Shown here: piece after piece, positions 10,367 through 21,498 of the stretch | Layout of the letters: each line of letters starts with the position of its first letter | Position numbering within the stretch: position 1 is the first letter of the stretch | Assembly (NCBI GenBank): GCA_030323885.1 | Contig: CM059199.1 | Span: forward strand, 36,464,590 to 36,528,589 | Source: Branchipolynoe longqiensis | Lineage: Eukaryota > Annelida > Polychaeta > Phyllodocida > Polynoidae | Direction: 5' to 3' | Length of the DNA: 64,000 nucleotides | Notes under the pieces: generated by a model | What the model saw: the letters and a program-made list of their open reading frames with translations, nothing else | Told to the model about the DNA's origin: nothing | Databases searched by the model: none | Position numbers and translations under genes: made by a program

Positions 10367-12893
10367 TTAAAGGCCCTGTCACACTACGACGTTTCCCCCG
10401 GCGCGCCGGCAACGCGCAAAATATTTGCAACCCGTCGACACGCGTCCAACTCTTCGGCGTTTTGGGGAGAAAGTTTGACAAGGCGCAGCGTGTTAGTATC
10501 GCGCGGCCAACGTTGTGGTAACGAATATCGGCGCGTTCTCTCTCTCGCTCTCTCTCCCTCCTGCCTCCCTCCCTTCCCCCCTCCCTCCCTCTCTCCCTCT
10601 CTCTCCCTCCTTCCCTCCCTGTATCTGTGTGTATGTATGTGTGTGTGTATGTGTATGTGTGTGTGTCTCTGTGTATCTGTGTGTGTCTGTGTGTCTGTGT
10701 GTGTCTCTGTGTCTTTGTGTGTGTGTCTATGTGTATGTGTGTCTGTCTGTGTGTGTCTCTGTGTGTCTGTGTATGTCTCTATGTGTGTCTGTGTGTCTGT
10801 GTGTGTCTCTGTGTCTATGTGTGTGTCTCTGTGTATGTGTGTGTGTCTCTGTATGTGTGTATCTGTGTCTGTCTCTGTGTATCTGTGTCTCTATGTGTGT
10901 GTCTCTGTGTGTGTCTCTGTGTCTCTAGGTGTGTGTGTCTGTGTGTCTGTGGGTGTATGTCTCTGTGTGTGTCTCTTTGTATATGTGTGTGTCTGTGTGT
11001 GTGTCTGTGTGTTTGTGTGTGTCTATGTGTCTGTGTGTGTATGTGTGTGTCTCTGTGTGTGTCTCTGTGTATGTCTCTGTGTCTGTCTGTCTCTGTGTGT
11101 GCCTCTGTGTCTCTGTGTCTTTGTGTGTGTCTCTGTGACTGTGTGTGTCTCTGTGTTTGTGTGTGTGTCTCTGTGTATATGTGTGTGTCTCTGTGTCTCT
11201 GTGTCTCTGTCTGTGTGTCTCTGTGTCTGTATGTGTGTTTCTGTGTATATGTGTGTGTATGTGGGTGTGTATGTGTGTATGTCTCTGTGTCTGTGTGCGT
11301 CTCAGTGTATGTGTGTGTCTGTGTGTGTCTCTGTGTGTGTCTCTGTGTCTGTGTGTCTCTGTGTGTGTGCCTCTGTGTGTGTCTCTCTGTCTTTGTGTGT
11401 GTCTCTGTGACTGTGTGTGTGTGCGTGTGTGTGTCTCTGTGTATCTGTGTGTGTATCTGTGTCTCCATCTGTGTGTCTCTGTGTCTGTATGTGTGTATCT
11501 GTGTCTATGGGTGTGTCTCTGTGTGTGTCTGTCTCTGTGTCTCAGTGTGTATATTGGTGTCTCTATGTGTGTCTGTATGTGTGTGTGTGTCTCTGTGTTT
11601 GTGTGTGTCTCTGCATCTGTGTGTGTCTCTGTGTGTGTATTTGTGTCTGTGTGTTTCGGTGTGTGTCTCTGTGTCTGTGTGTGTGTCTGTGTGTGTGTCT
11701 CTGTGTCTGTGGCTGTGTCTCTGTGTGTGTCTGTGTGTGTCTCTGTGTCTGGGTCTCTGTCTCTGTGTCTCTATGTGTGTGTGTGTCTCTGTGTCTGTGT
11801 GTGTCTCTGTGTCTGTATGGGTGTCTGTGTGTGTGTATCTTTGTCTCTGTGTGTGTCTCAATGTGGGGCTCTTTGTGTGTGTCTGTGTGTCTGTGTGTGG
11901 GAGGGAGGGGGGGAGAGGGAGAGAGAGAGAGGGAGGGAGAGAGGAGTGAGGGAGGGAGGGAGGGAGAGTGTCTGTGTGTCTCTCTCTCAGAGACACACAC
12001 AGACACAGACACACACATAGAGACACACACAGAGACACAGAATCACACACAGAGACACACACACAGACACACACAGAGACACACACAAATACAGAGACAC
12101 ACACACAGACACAGAGACACACACAGACACACATACACACATAGACACTGAGCCACACACATAGACACAGAGACACACACAGACACAGAGACACACACAC
12201 AAACACCACGACACACACAGAGACACACACGCAAAGACACAGAGACATATATACACACACAACGACACAGAGACACACACACACACAGACACAGAATGAC
12301 ACACACAGAGACACAGAGACACACACACACACATAGACACACACATGGAGACACACACACAGATACATACACACAGAAACAGAGAAACACGCAGAGACAC
12401 AGAGACACACACACAGAGACACACACACATAGACACACACATGGAGACACACACACAGATACACACACACAGACACACAGAGACATGCACACAGACACAG
12501 AGACACACACAGAGACACACACACAGAAACACACAGCAACGTTTGAGCAACGCGCTGGTAACGTGTGTCGACGTCATGCAAACGTGCCCGTCGCGCCCGT
12601 AACGTGGGTCAACGTGATGCCAACGCGCCGGTAACGCGCGATCCAACACGTTCGCGCGCGTCGGCGCGCGTCGAAAGTTTTGTGCAAGCACAAAACCTTG
12701 ACGCGGCCCGACGCGCGCCGACGTGTCCATTCACACGTTGCTATGTACCGACGCGCCGGGAACGCGCCGGGAACGCGCCGGGAACGCGCCGGGAACGCAC
12801 CGGACGTGTACCGACGGTTCGCCCAAAAATGCAACACGTCGCCACGCGTTGAAGCGCGTTCGTGAGAAACGTCGTAGTGTGACAGGGCCTTAA
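10367..12893. mobile_element. TTAA-flanked fold-back element expanded by a TG/CA array
   Basis: TTAA flanks both ends (10367-10370, 12890-12893). The terminal repeats (AGGCCCTGTCACACTACGAC and its complement) and CGCG-rich subterminal arms match the copy at 220-1068, including a GTTTTGTGCAAGCACAAAAC core near 12672. About 2 kb of microsatellite occupies the middle. Confidence 0.75.
10530..12535. repeat. Strand-switching GTGTGTCTCT / AGACACACAC array
   Basis: From about 10530 to 11985 the plus strand is TCTCTGTGTGTG-like. At about 11984-11992 it turns over (CTCTCTCTCAGAGACACAC) and is AGACACACAGAGACA-like to 12535. The two halves are complementary in kind, forming an imperfect palindrome. The very long Cys/Val/Ser and Thr/His frames are artefacts of the array. 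Confidence 0.9.
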
Positions 12894-13198
12894 GTGGTAG
12901 GGTCATTCTGGTCACTACTCCTCCGTTAATCGGTACTGCCAACACCATCATAGTTCATACTCCACTGATGCTTCGCCATGTATCAGTTGTTATTAGCATG
13001 ATTGCTTGTGCCTGTCATACTCCACTGATGCCGTAGACAACACAAACCACTTTGTGTTGACGTTTGACTGAGTGGATCAGCAGAAAGGTATTGGTCAATC
13101 AAACAGGCAACACACGGAATGGCTGCAAATAATGCTGTGACAGTTCACTGATTGGCCACCAGGCAGAGGATATTGCATTCATGGCAGTGTTGCAACAG
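12894..13198. other. Unassigned spacer
   Basis: The words CATACTCCACTGATGC occur twice (12957 and 13017). I see no gene. Confidence 0.3.
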
Positions 13199-13433
13199 TT
13201 GGTTGGTTGTTGAAGTTTTACGTCTGTGCAACATCTAAGTGCTGCCTCACTGGAAGACCAGAGCAGCACCACCATGACCTAATGTCCCACCAAGTCACAT
13301 AATCCTGACACTGTGCAAACCAGTACTTGACCTATCCTATTTATGCTGAGCACAAGGCTAGGAAGGGACAATTATCAATTTTATATCGATCATAATGTTG
13401 CTGGGATGCAAAACCTCAGCAAACAAAATAAAA
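13199..13433 (-). mobile_element. SINE-1 fragments at the DIRS left flank
   Basis: 13199-13386 is a minus-strand SINE-1 lacking its head and part of the body. 13391-13433 is a plus-strand tail fragment (AATGTTGCTGGGATGCAAAACC). Confidence 0.55.
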
Positions 13434-13461
13434 TATATATATATATGCATATCGATATACA

Positions 13462-13510
13462 TCTATTTTACCTCGGTATGCCGCCTCTGGCTAGCCGTAG
13501 GCTAGGGAGA
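13462..13510 (+). repeat. DIRS left inverted terminal repeat
   Basis: 49 nt, exact reverse complement of 18554-18602. Contains CCTCGGTATGCCGCCTCTGG. Preceded by TA-rich DNA (ATATATGCATATCGATATAC). Confidence 0.9.
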
Positions 13511-14199
13511 AGGAAGCACATCCGGGTCCAGCAATTAGCATAAGTGACTCACAACGGGAGGACGTTTGTGAGTTGCTCCAACAGGATTTATCTACTACTA
13601 CTGCTTTTGTTCAAAAGTAAGTACCTTTTATTAGCCTACTTTGTTTATGATGCTTTATAGCATCACCGTATGAAAGTTCAGAACTTTCTCACATCCAATT
13701 TGGACTTTGTACGTGTTTTTTAACTTACGGATAGAACTTTGGGTGCCGCTGGCACTAACGAAACCGATACTGCAGTTCTATCGACACCTGTTTTTCAGAC
13801 AGGGAGAAATGGCAACCCGAGTTGCTCATTTCCTAAGAAAAGTCTCCCGGATCCTAATAGAGGATGATGTTGGGGATGCTTCTGGGTGTTTTTTATAAAC
13901 ACCCCAGACCGGTTTAGGCGAACCTCCGAGTTTCGTAATATTTTCTCCAACTTGTTGGCGCTGTAGCCACGGGTGGGAGAAGTGTACGGAACAGAGAGAG
14001 TGGGCGATCTCACGATCGATACCCCCCGTTTGGTTGGTTTCGTTACCACACACCTACGGCAAAATTTAGCTTCACGCCTGTACTGACACGTTGGAATACA
14101 CGTTCTCTGTACCTTGTTCCTCAACCCCGTTTACTGGCTTACACTTGTGTAGTTGAGATGATTCCGGTTTAGTAACGCTTTATTTCGTTACAGGAACCG
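13511..14199. other. DIRS 5' untranslated leader
   Basis: Lies between the left terminal repeat and the first gag-like ATG. The frames in it are short and have no recognisable domain. Confidence 0.5.
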
Positions 14200-15523
14200 A
14201 TGGCCACTCGCCGGAATAAGCCGCCCGCTGCAGCGGTCGGCGTCCCTCCTACGGATTACGATTCGTCACCACCAGCTACGGCTCCGCCGTCCCCACAGCC
14301 CGGGCCACATGCCTCTGATCAGGACAGTGATCAGCCCCCTCAACCTGTAGGTTGGGAGGCTAAGATGGCGGCTATGGTGGAGGAGAAAATGCGCCAATTC
14401 CAGGCTCATACCTTTGTAGACCCTTCCCAAATCCATGATGAGGATTGGGAAGACTTCTCGGAAGACGAGGAAGACACGGTTTCGGCACCTGAGGTTCCGA
14501 AACCGAAAGCGCGCGGCAAGAAACGTCGCCCGGTTAGCAGCTCGGGAGACGAGTTCACCAAGAAGGCTAACACTAAGCGCTCCAAAAAGTCCAAGAAAAA
14601 GAAAAAGAAAAAGAAAGACTCGTCATCGGACTCGTCAGACGACTCTTCTTCCACGGAGTCTGATTCTGATACGGAACGCGCAGGCGTTTACGCCAAAATA
14701 GGGGCTAAAGTAGGCAAGAAAATTGTCAAAAAGAAAGCTAACAAGGTGCGTACCACTACTATGATGCGCAAAACGGTGAATGGCCATTTCACCACCTTTA
14801 AGCCAGTGGAAGTCATCAACAATTGACTGAACAGATCTCTGGAGTCAAGGGTATCCCCGCTACAGTGTCTAAGGAGATGGATGCGGGCATCCATTTGTCT
14901 GACGAGCGTCGCCGGTACGAAACTGCCCTCTGCGTTATCCATAAGGCAGTTTTGGGGGCCTTGACGTCCATTATCCCTGTCGCTAACAGAATGCAAACCG
15001 AGAATAAGTTCTCGTCTTTGGCTCGGGTTATGGACCGGGGCATTGCCCTACTCGCAGCGGCGAGTAACTACATGACTCATCGCAGATTTGAAAATGTTTT
15101 CAAATCGGTCACCACCGATGCGGGCAAAGAAGTCGCACGCTCAAAGAAAGTGACAGATCATGACGGCAAAGAATACACTGTGTATTCAGGACCTACCCCA
15201 TCAAAAGCAAACCTCTGGATAAATCCAAGATGTTTGGGGGTCAGCTGGCTTACCTTTACAAGCAGGTGGAGGTAGACTACAAGAGTGCTAAGAACACCGA
15301 AGCAAAGGCCCGTAAATTCCAAAACCCAGCCGGGTTCAGACGGGCTAGGACGGATTTTCGCTTCCGCAGAGGAGGAAGGCCGTTCAGGGGCGGACCGTCC
15401 TTCCCGTTCAGCCAGCGGGGAAGAGGTCGAGGCGACAGACAAGCCTCAAACTGGAACGACAACCGCGGCTACAAGAGAGACTTCGTTCCCAAACCACAGT
15501 TCCCCAAACCAGGGAACAAGTAG
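14200..15523 (+). pseudogene. DIRS gag-like region, two frameshifts
   Basis: Starts at ATG 14200 (MATRRNKPPAAA). The first part is Pro-rich, then acidic (EDWEDFSEDEEDT), then a Lys-rich run (KKSKKKKKKKK) and a Ser/Asp stretch, stopping at 14824. The sense continues in another frame from about 14823 (DERRRYETALCVIHKAVLGA, helical, capsid-like) to near 15210. It then shifts again into a C-terminal Arg/Gly-rich segment (FRRGGRPFRGG) ending at 15523, a likely nucleic-acid-binding tail. The order fits the first protein of DIRS elements, which has no enzymatic motif. At least two indels break it, so no full protein is expected. Confidence 0.75.
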
Positions 15524-15561
15524 AGAACGCCACACAAACTTTCAAACCTCCTGACCCTGAA

Positions 15562-16722
15562 ATGGTCACGGAGGAAACACAAACTGAAGTAAGCTTTTCT
15601 CAAGCAGGCAATATTGTTAATTATTTACATCAATGGCAACAGTTAACCACTAACCCAGAGGTTATTAGTATTGTTAAAGGCATTCACATTCCTTTCACAC
15701 AATTGCCTGTCCAGAAAAGAGCTCCTTTTCCTTATCAATTTAATTCGCTAGAAAAGTTTCAGCTCGATCAACAAGTTTTAGTTTTTGAAGCTAAAGGCAT
15801 TGTCAACAGAGTTGAACATACTGAAGGTGAATTTATTTCAAATATCTTCTCCACTCCTAAACCAGATGGCACCATTCGATTGATTTTAGATTTAACCCAA
15901 TTAAATGAAATCATTGAATACAAACATTTCAAAATGTTTTCCTTAGAAACCGCTCGTGATTTAATTACCCCAGATTGTTGGCTAGCGAGTGTGGATTTGA
16001 GAGATGCGTACTATACGGTTCCTATTCACCACATAGATCGAAAGTTTTTAAGGTTCCTCTGGAATGGCCAGCTTTTTGAATTTACCTGCCTACCAAATGG
16101 TTTGGCCTGTGCACCACGCCTTTTTACTAAGCTGTTGAAACCAATTTTTTCACACATGGCAAAACTGGGTCATTGTATGTTTCCATACATTGATGATTCT
16201 TTCATTATGGGCCAAACTTTCACACAATGTGATCTCGCCGTTCAAGATTTGTGTAAAATTTTTGCAAATTTAGGTTTCTTCATACATGACAAGAAATCCG
16301 TCTTTTCTCCTACAAAGGAGCTTAAGTGTCTAGGTTTCATTTTAAACACCACGGCTATGACCGTTTCGCTTACACGCCAAAAGAAAGATAAGCTTTACCA
16401 CACAGCGATTCAGCTGTTAGACATTTCTAGGCCAAAGATTAGACAGGTCGCAGTCCTTATCGGTATCATGGTTTCATATAGCCCGGCTATTCTATACGGA
16501 GCGGCGCACATTAAATCACTTGAAATTAATAAGAATCTAGCTCTGGCCCGAGCTAAGGGAAACTTTGAAAAGACCATGTTTATTTCTGCAAACGGCCTTG
16601 CCGACATTCATTGGTGGCTAAAGCACTTTGATCAATCTCCCAACCCCATTAGAATGGGGGAAGCCCGATACTACTGTTACCACGGACGCTTCTCTCCAAG
16701 GGTGGGGGGCACATCGAAATGA
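15562..16722 (+). pseudogene. DIRS reverse transcriptase
   Basis: Frame of 386 codons with DIRS-type RT motifs: KPDGTIRLILDLTQLN, ASVDLRDAYYTVPIHH (first catalytic Asp), GLACAPRLFTKLLKP, then YIDDSF with the catalytic YxDD box, followed by KCLGFILN. It runs without interruption through the RT and the connection domain to HWWLKHF, then loses frame in a G run at about 16655-16659 and ends out of frame. RT itself looks intact; the RT-RNase H polyprotein is broken. Confidence 0.9.
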
Positions 16723-17452
16723 TGTAGCAACGGGCGGCAGATGGCTAGAATCGGAACTACCCGATCATATTAACGTTTTAGAATTACGGGCCATTTATTT
16801 AGGTTTAACCAGCCTTGTTAAAGTCCCCAAAAATAATGTACGTATCCTCACGGATAACACCACAGCAATGGCTTATGTCAGGAATATGGGAGGTACAAAA
16901 TCAATCAAGTGTAATGAAATCGCACTACTCATTTGGAACTAGGCTCAAACCTTTGACGTTTGGTTAACTGTGACACACATTCCAGGCACGCAGAATTGTC
17001 TTGCTGACAGAATGAGTCGCCAGTTCCATGATCACTTAGAGTGGTCACTAAATCCATCCATATTCAAACACATCTGTCACACTTGGGGCTTGCCTCATAT
17101 CGATTTATTTGCTTCGCGTAATAACTTTAAACTCGAGAAATATGTTTCGTGGCACCCCGAACCAAATGCTTGGCACATCGATGCTTTCTCACTAAAGTGG
17201 CAACATCATTTCTTTTACATTTTCCCCCCCTTTACTATCATTAGCAAAGTCGCCAGAAAGATACAAATGGAGGGAACACACGCCATCCTCATCGTCCCCG
17301 AATGGCACACTCAACCGTGGCTACCGAGATTACTAGCCACAGCCAAAAGCAGCCTACGCTTCCCAAGATTCCGAGGAAACCTGAAGCATCAGGGACCACT
17401 ACAACGCCACGGAAACGTGTCGACAACTCCGTTGGTGGCATTCCTTTTCTAA
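16628..17452 (+). pseudogene. DIRS RNase H and conserved downstream domain
   Basis: Continues the polyprotein in the next frame. RNase H residues visible are the Asp in TTDASLQGWGAH, the Glu in NVLELRAI, the Asp in LTDNTTAM and the Asp in CLADRMSR. An in-frame TAG at 16940-16942 (after IALLIWN, where DIRS relatives usually have Trp) splits the domain. After it, PHIDLFASRNNFKL, WHPEPNAWHIDAFSLKW, FPPFTIISKV and WHTQPWLPRLL match the conserved region that follows RNase H in DIRS elements and is sometimes compared with Dam-type methylases. It ends at 17452, overlapping the recombinase frame. Confidence 0.85.
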
Positions 17453-18411
17453 ATAAGTACTGGGAACAATTCGGTTTGGACAAAATTACACAACAGCGTT
17501 TGGTTGATGATGCGTGGAGGAAAGGAACGGTTAAAATGTATACTACCTATTTAAAGAAATGGGGTATTTATTGCTTGCTTAAGAAGGTGAAGCCAATGAA
17601 TCCCACAGTATCCCAGGTAGGACGCTTCCTACGTTTCTTAGAGGACGAAGGTCTAGGATATGGCGCGATCAATGCTGCCAGATGTGCTCTGTCAATAATC
17701 CTACCTCGGGTTAATGGACAAACAATGGGTAAACACCATGTTATTTGTTGGATCGTACGATCAATTTATCAGAGGAATCCGCCTAAACCCAAATATAATA
17801 GGTTTTGGGATGTTTCTCTTGTGTTCAACCTCTTCAAGAAATGGCCAGAAAATAAATTTCTGGACGTTAAGCTATTAGGTTTCAAAGTAGCAGTGTTGCT
17901 TCTCCTCGTCACAGGACACTGGGGCCAAACTATAGTCGCCCTGTCACTCAATGGTCTGGAAATTGATAACAAGGAAGCAACATTTGATTTAACGACTTTA
18001 TTAAAATCAAATCGTTTAGGTGACCCCCTTTCCACAATCGGTGTCACGAGTTTCACACAGGATCGTATATTATGTGTAGTCTCCGCGATACGGAATTATA
18101 TATCCAAGACAAGGTTAATAAGAAACTCAAGACAACTTTTGGTGAGCTTTATTAAGCCACACAAGGCCATTTCCAGGGATACCCTCGCCAGATGGACCAT
18201 GAATGTGTTAAAACTATCTGGAGTCAATACAGACAGATATTCATCGCACTCTACACGGGATGCAATGGTTTCCAAGGCAAGATTACTAGGCATCTCCGTT
18301 AAACGGATCCTAGCTCACGCCGGATGGAAGACCGCTAGATCGTTTGCTAGACATTATCACAAGCGACTAGAGAAGCCTCAGCCGATAGCACAGAGGCTAC
18401 TCGCCAACTAA
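17302..18411 (+). pseudogene. DIRS tyrosine recombinase, catalytic Arg lost
   Basis: 369 codons. The N-terminal core-binding domain is about residues 55-165 (KMYTTYLKKWGIYCLLKK, VSQVGRFLRFLEDEGLGYGA). The catalytic domain follows: box I reads LLLVTGHWGQTIVALSL, where the family has Arg at the Trp position. Box II HSTRDAMVSKA keeps His and Arg, HAGWKTARSF keeps the His/Trp site, and FARHYHK supplies the Tyr nucleophile. TGG in place of CGG is one C-to-T step at a CpG. The frame is otherwise open, so the loss is probably recent. The recombinase would join the circular DNA intermediate to the genome. The start shown is the first in-frame ATG; translation may begin later. Confidence 0.85.
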
Positions 18412-18553
18412 AAAGAAGGAGGTAAGAAAAACCAAAACTTTTTTCCTCTTTATTGGTCATACAAATCGTTTTTCCATTTACATAAATAAGACTTGATCAC
18501 AACATAATAATAACAAACAGGAATATCAGGATAAAAATGCTATTACGTAAAGG
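18412..18553. other. DIRS 3' untranslated segment
   Basis: Short AT-rich segment between the recombinase stop and the right terminal repeat. DIRS elements carry an internal complementary region near here, but I could not identify one by eye. Confidence 0.4.
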
Positions 18554-18602
18554 TCTCCCTAGCCTACGGCTAGCCAGAGGCGGCATACCGAGGTAAAATA
18601 GA
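18554..18602 (-). repeat. DIRS right inverted terminal repeat
   Basis: 49 nt, exact reverse complement of 13462-13510; ends CCGAGGTAAAATAGA. Confidence 0.9.
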
Positions 18603-18916
18603 TTAGTTAAACGAATCTTACCTGGGTATAGATGATGGATAACTATTGTTTTACCGAGGTAGGAGCCTCGGTTAGACGTGGGCGAGGGCCCACCCACCAC
18701 GCCCTGCCACGTCTATTCAATCACTCATACTAGGATTGGGTCAGATGACCTTAGGTTTGTTTTTAAGAATCATTTTTATCCTGAATTAGTAGGTAAGATT
18801 GCTGGGACCCGGAAGTGCTTCCAACTCCTCCTCGCCCACTCTAACCGAGGCTCTCTACCTCGGTAAAACAATAGGTTATCCATCATCTATTACCCAGGTA
18901 AGATTCGTCTAACTAA

Positions 18917-18921
<5 letters not shown>
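18600..18921. mobile_element. Fold-back element abutting the DIRS right end
   Basis: Inverted arms of about 87-91 nt (18600-18686 and 18831-18921) start TAGATTAGTTAAACGAATCT and end AGATTCGTCTAACTAATCTA. They enclose about 145 bp. Each arm contains TACCGAGGTA, the same decamer as the DIRS terminal repeat. The right arm is followed directly by a TA microsatellite. Confidence 0.7.

Positions 18922-18959
<38 letters not shown>
18922..18959. repeat. TA microsatellite
   Basis: Uninterrupted TA dinucleotides, about 19 copies. Confidence 0.95.
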
Positions 18960-18964
<5 letters not shown>

Positions 18965-19189
18965 CATATGTTTTGCTTGCAAGGACTGTGCTTGTGGATT
19001 CAACTGACTACACCATTTAGAACAAAAGAATGCAGATGTTCGAAAGAGAAAGTCTACTTCAAATGCAGTTGTGACACTTCATTTGTCGAAAGAAGCCTTA
19101 ACGGGCAGAGCAAACAATGAACAACTCAGAGCGGGATTGATGATGAGAGCCCGTCCAGGAAAGTATGCAGAAGCAGGAAGGAGTATAAC

Positions 19190-19990
19190 CGCAACACTGA
19201 ACATAGGAGTGAAAGCAAGAGTGAACGCAAATGTGAGCGCAAATGCTGCAGCAAGAGTAATAAGGACACTGAATGTGATAGGGTGAAGTGAGAGTGACAG
19301 CAAAAGTAAATGTGGGAGAGTGTGAGATTGAGTGTGAGTGAGAGCGATATCGAGAGAAAGAGTAAGAGTGATAGCAAGAGTGGGAGTGACGGGGAGCGAG
19401 GGCCTGAGAGCGAGAGCAAGTGTGAGAGTTAAAGCTGGAGTAAAACTGACAGTGATAGTAATATTGTTACCACTAGCAATAACACTAGCAATACTGCTAG
19501 CAATAGCACTAGAATAGTGATAGCACTGGCAATATTGCTAGCAATAGCAATATGCAAACAATAGCTGTAGCGATAGCAAGAGGCATAGTGATAGTGACAG
19601 CAATGGCCATACCAATAGTGGTAGGGATAGTGATAACAGCAGCCATAGCAATAGTGATAACACTAGAGATAGCAATAGCAATAATGACAGTGAGCGATAG
19701 TGATAGGGATAGCAACCGCAATATCGACAACAGTAGGAACAGTGGTAGCAATAGTGATAGCGATAGCAACATCAATGGCAATAGAGATAGCAATACATAT
19801 AACATTAGCAATATTGATAGTGATAGCAACATTTATAGCAACAGCAATAGCAATAGAAAGATCAACAGTGAGAAAGAAGTGCTAGAGGAAATAGAAGAAC
19901 GAGAGAAAGAGTAAGAATGGAAGCAAGTGCAAAAGTTACAAACAGTGATAGATCAAGACGAGAAGCAAGAGCAAGGGTGAGAGTGGGGGG
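19190..19990. repeat. AGCAAT/AGTGAT hexamer array
   Basis: About 800 bp of degenerate AGYRAT and AGTGAGAG words, purest at 19450-19870 (AGCAATAGTGATAG). The Leu/Ser-rich minus-strand frames and Ile/Ala/Thr plus-strand frames are low-complexity artefacts. Confidence 0.85.
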
Positions 19991-20287
19991 TGGGCGACAA
20001 TGAGACAGTGAAAGAGTTAATATATGTAATGAGTTTGTTCATGGTATCCTTTGTAAAACGCCCCATTAATCGATTACTTCTTAGTGCGATGCAGCTGATG
20101 ACACTCAGAGATCAGCTGGAAAAGAATTTGTGTCTTTGACACTGGTGGGAGATTCCTTTAGCTTTCTTTAAACACAATTCCCTTACATTACCCAGCTTGC
20201 CGCTGTAAGGCGTCCGTGCCTGCTGAATAGCTGTGTGTTGTTTATTTTAAACTAGGAATTATGGCGACATTGGCTGAGTGCTGGAAA
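19991..20287. other. Unassigned spacer
   Basis: I see no gene or repeat. Confidence 0.3.
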
Positions 20288-20829
20288 TTAAAGGCCCAGT
20301 CACACCTTACCAGACTGGGGAACTGGACACTGTCCGGTGAAATACGGCAATGTCCGGTACCCATCCGGCGGTGTCGGATCGTGTCCGGCGATGTCCAGTA
20401 CAAGTTTTGAACATGCACAAAACTTCTACCGGACACAGCCGGACTGACGTATCTGGTTGGTGTCCGGTTTGTCCAGTTCATGTCCGGTACCCATCCGTCC
20501 GTGTCCGATACCCATGTGGATGTGTCCGGTACCCATCCTTTGGTGTCTGGTTGGTGTCCAGTTTGTCCGTTTTGTCCGGTTCATGTCCGGTACCCATCCG
20601 TTATTTGTCCGGTTCTCGTCCGGTACATGTATGGTACATGTACGGTACATGCACGGTACATGCACGGTACATGTACGGTACTTGTCCGGTGGCCTGGCAG
20701 CAATTGACGCAATTATGCTCGATTTCTGTACATTTCAATTCATTTTGTCACTGGACAGCACCTGACTAGAAAATTCTTTGTCCGGTTCATATCCATTGCT
20801 CAACCCGGTAAGCAGTGACAGGCTCTTAA
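20288..20829. mobile_element. TTAA-flanked fold-back element, GTCCGGT type
   Basis: TTAA at both ends (20288-20291, 20826-20829). Terminal GGCCCAGTCACACCTTACC matches the 9537 copy; the right end is more diverged (CCGGTAAGCAGTGACAGGCTC). The interior repeats GTCCGGTACCCATCCG and CGGTACATGTAC, and again has the GTTTTGAACATGCACAAAAC core at about 20405. Confidence 0.75.
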
Positions 20830-20967
20830 GAATTAACTTTATTCTGGTAGCGACTAATGTGATGCAATCGGCAATGGTCGGAGTGCTTGTGTAGATTTGA
20901 TGTGTGGATTTGATTCTCCATATTATGGAGGTTACATAATGAGCTAAAACTTACATACTTCTTAGAG

Positions 20968-21000
20968 CTAAGCTGCATTATCCGACGAAAAATACAAAAT
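20968..21000. mobile_element. GCATAGTCC MITE terminus
   Basis: The words GCTAAGCTGCATTATCCGAC match one terminus of the family; the rest is missing or scattered. Confidence 0.35.
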
Positions 21001-21059
21001 GTCCATCTAAAGATCTCACCTATATGTAATTCTTCATATCCGACTTAGATACTGGTGCA

Positions 21060-21345
21060 CATTTTAAGCACACATTTATATATGTATATATATATATATT
21101 ATAATTCTTACGTATGCTAACAGGAAAATAGAATGATAGAGCGAGTGTCGTGCAGAAGGCCCCCGGATGGGGGGGGGGGGAGGAGGAGTGAAGGATGCCG
21201 GTACCCACCCAACGCAGGAAGGGGGAGGGGTAGTAGCAGGACACTTACAGAGATTATTACATGCGATAACAGTCTTATCACTATCCATATATATGTTTGC
21301 ATATATATGGATAGTGATAAGAATGTTATGTATATACAAGAAGAG
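21060..21345. repeat. TA tract and palindromic microsatellite
   Basis: A TA run at about 21079-21100, a G run at 21170-21181, and an inverted pair TATCACTATCCATATATATG / CATATATATGGATAGTGATA at 21278-21321 that forms a perfect hairpin arm. The same ATATATGGATAGTGAT word recurs near 25875. Confidence 0.6.
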
Positions 21346-21498
21346 TTTGGGCTCAAAACTGCATAAATGCCAATCCAATAATGTAGTATAAATCAAAGAT
21401 TTTGAACTGATAATAATGTGAATGGTCACTAATTCTACTTTTCATATGATCACATGCTTATGGAGCAATGAACAAACGAGTAGGAAGATAACAAATAT

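Larger units (their letters stand above)
13462..18602 (+). mobile_element. DIRS-like tyrosine-recombinase retrotransposon
   Basis: A 5.1-kb element bounded by perfectly inverted 49-nt repeats (13462-13510, 18554-18602). In order it carries a gag-like region, reverse transcriptase, RNase H with a conserved downstream extension, and a tyrosine recombinase. This order, the inverted rather than direct terminal repeats and the absence of aspartic protease and DDE integrase are the DIRS signature. It is inactive: the gag-like and RT-RNase H regions contain frameshifts, RNase H has a stop, and the recombinase lacks a catalytic arginine. The identical termini against broken frames suggest recent insertion by trans-acting proteins, or repair between ends; that is inference. 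Confidence 0.9.

Noticed and set aside
10295..12730. Very long Cys/Val/Ser and Thr/His/Arg open frames on both strands
   Set aside because: They are translations of the GTGTGTCTCT/AGACACAC array and exist in several frames at once.
13462..18602. LTR retrotransposon or virus-derived element
   Set aside because: Terminal repeats are inverted, there is no protease or DDE integrase, and a tyrosine recombinase is present, which defines the DIRS type.
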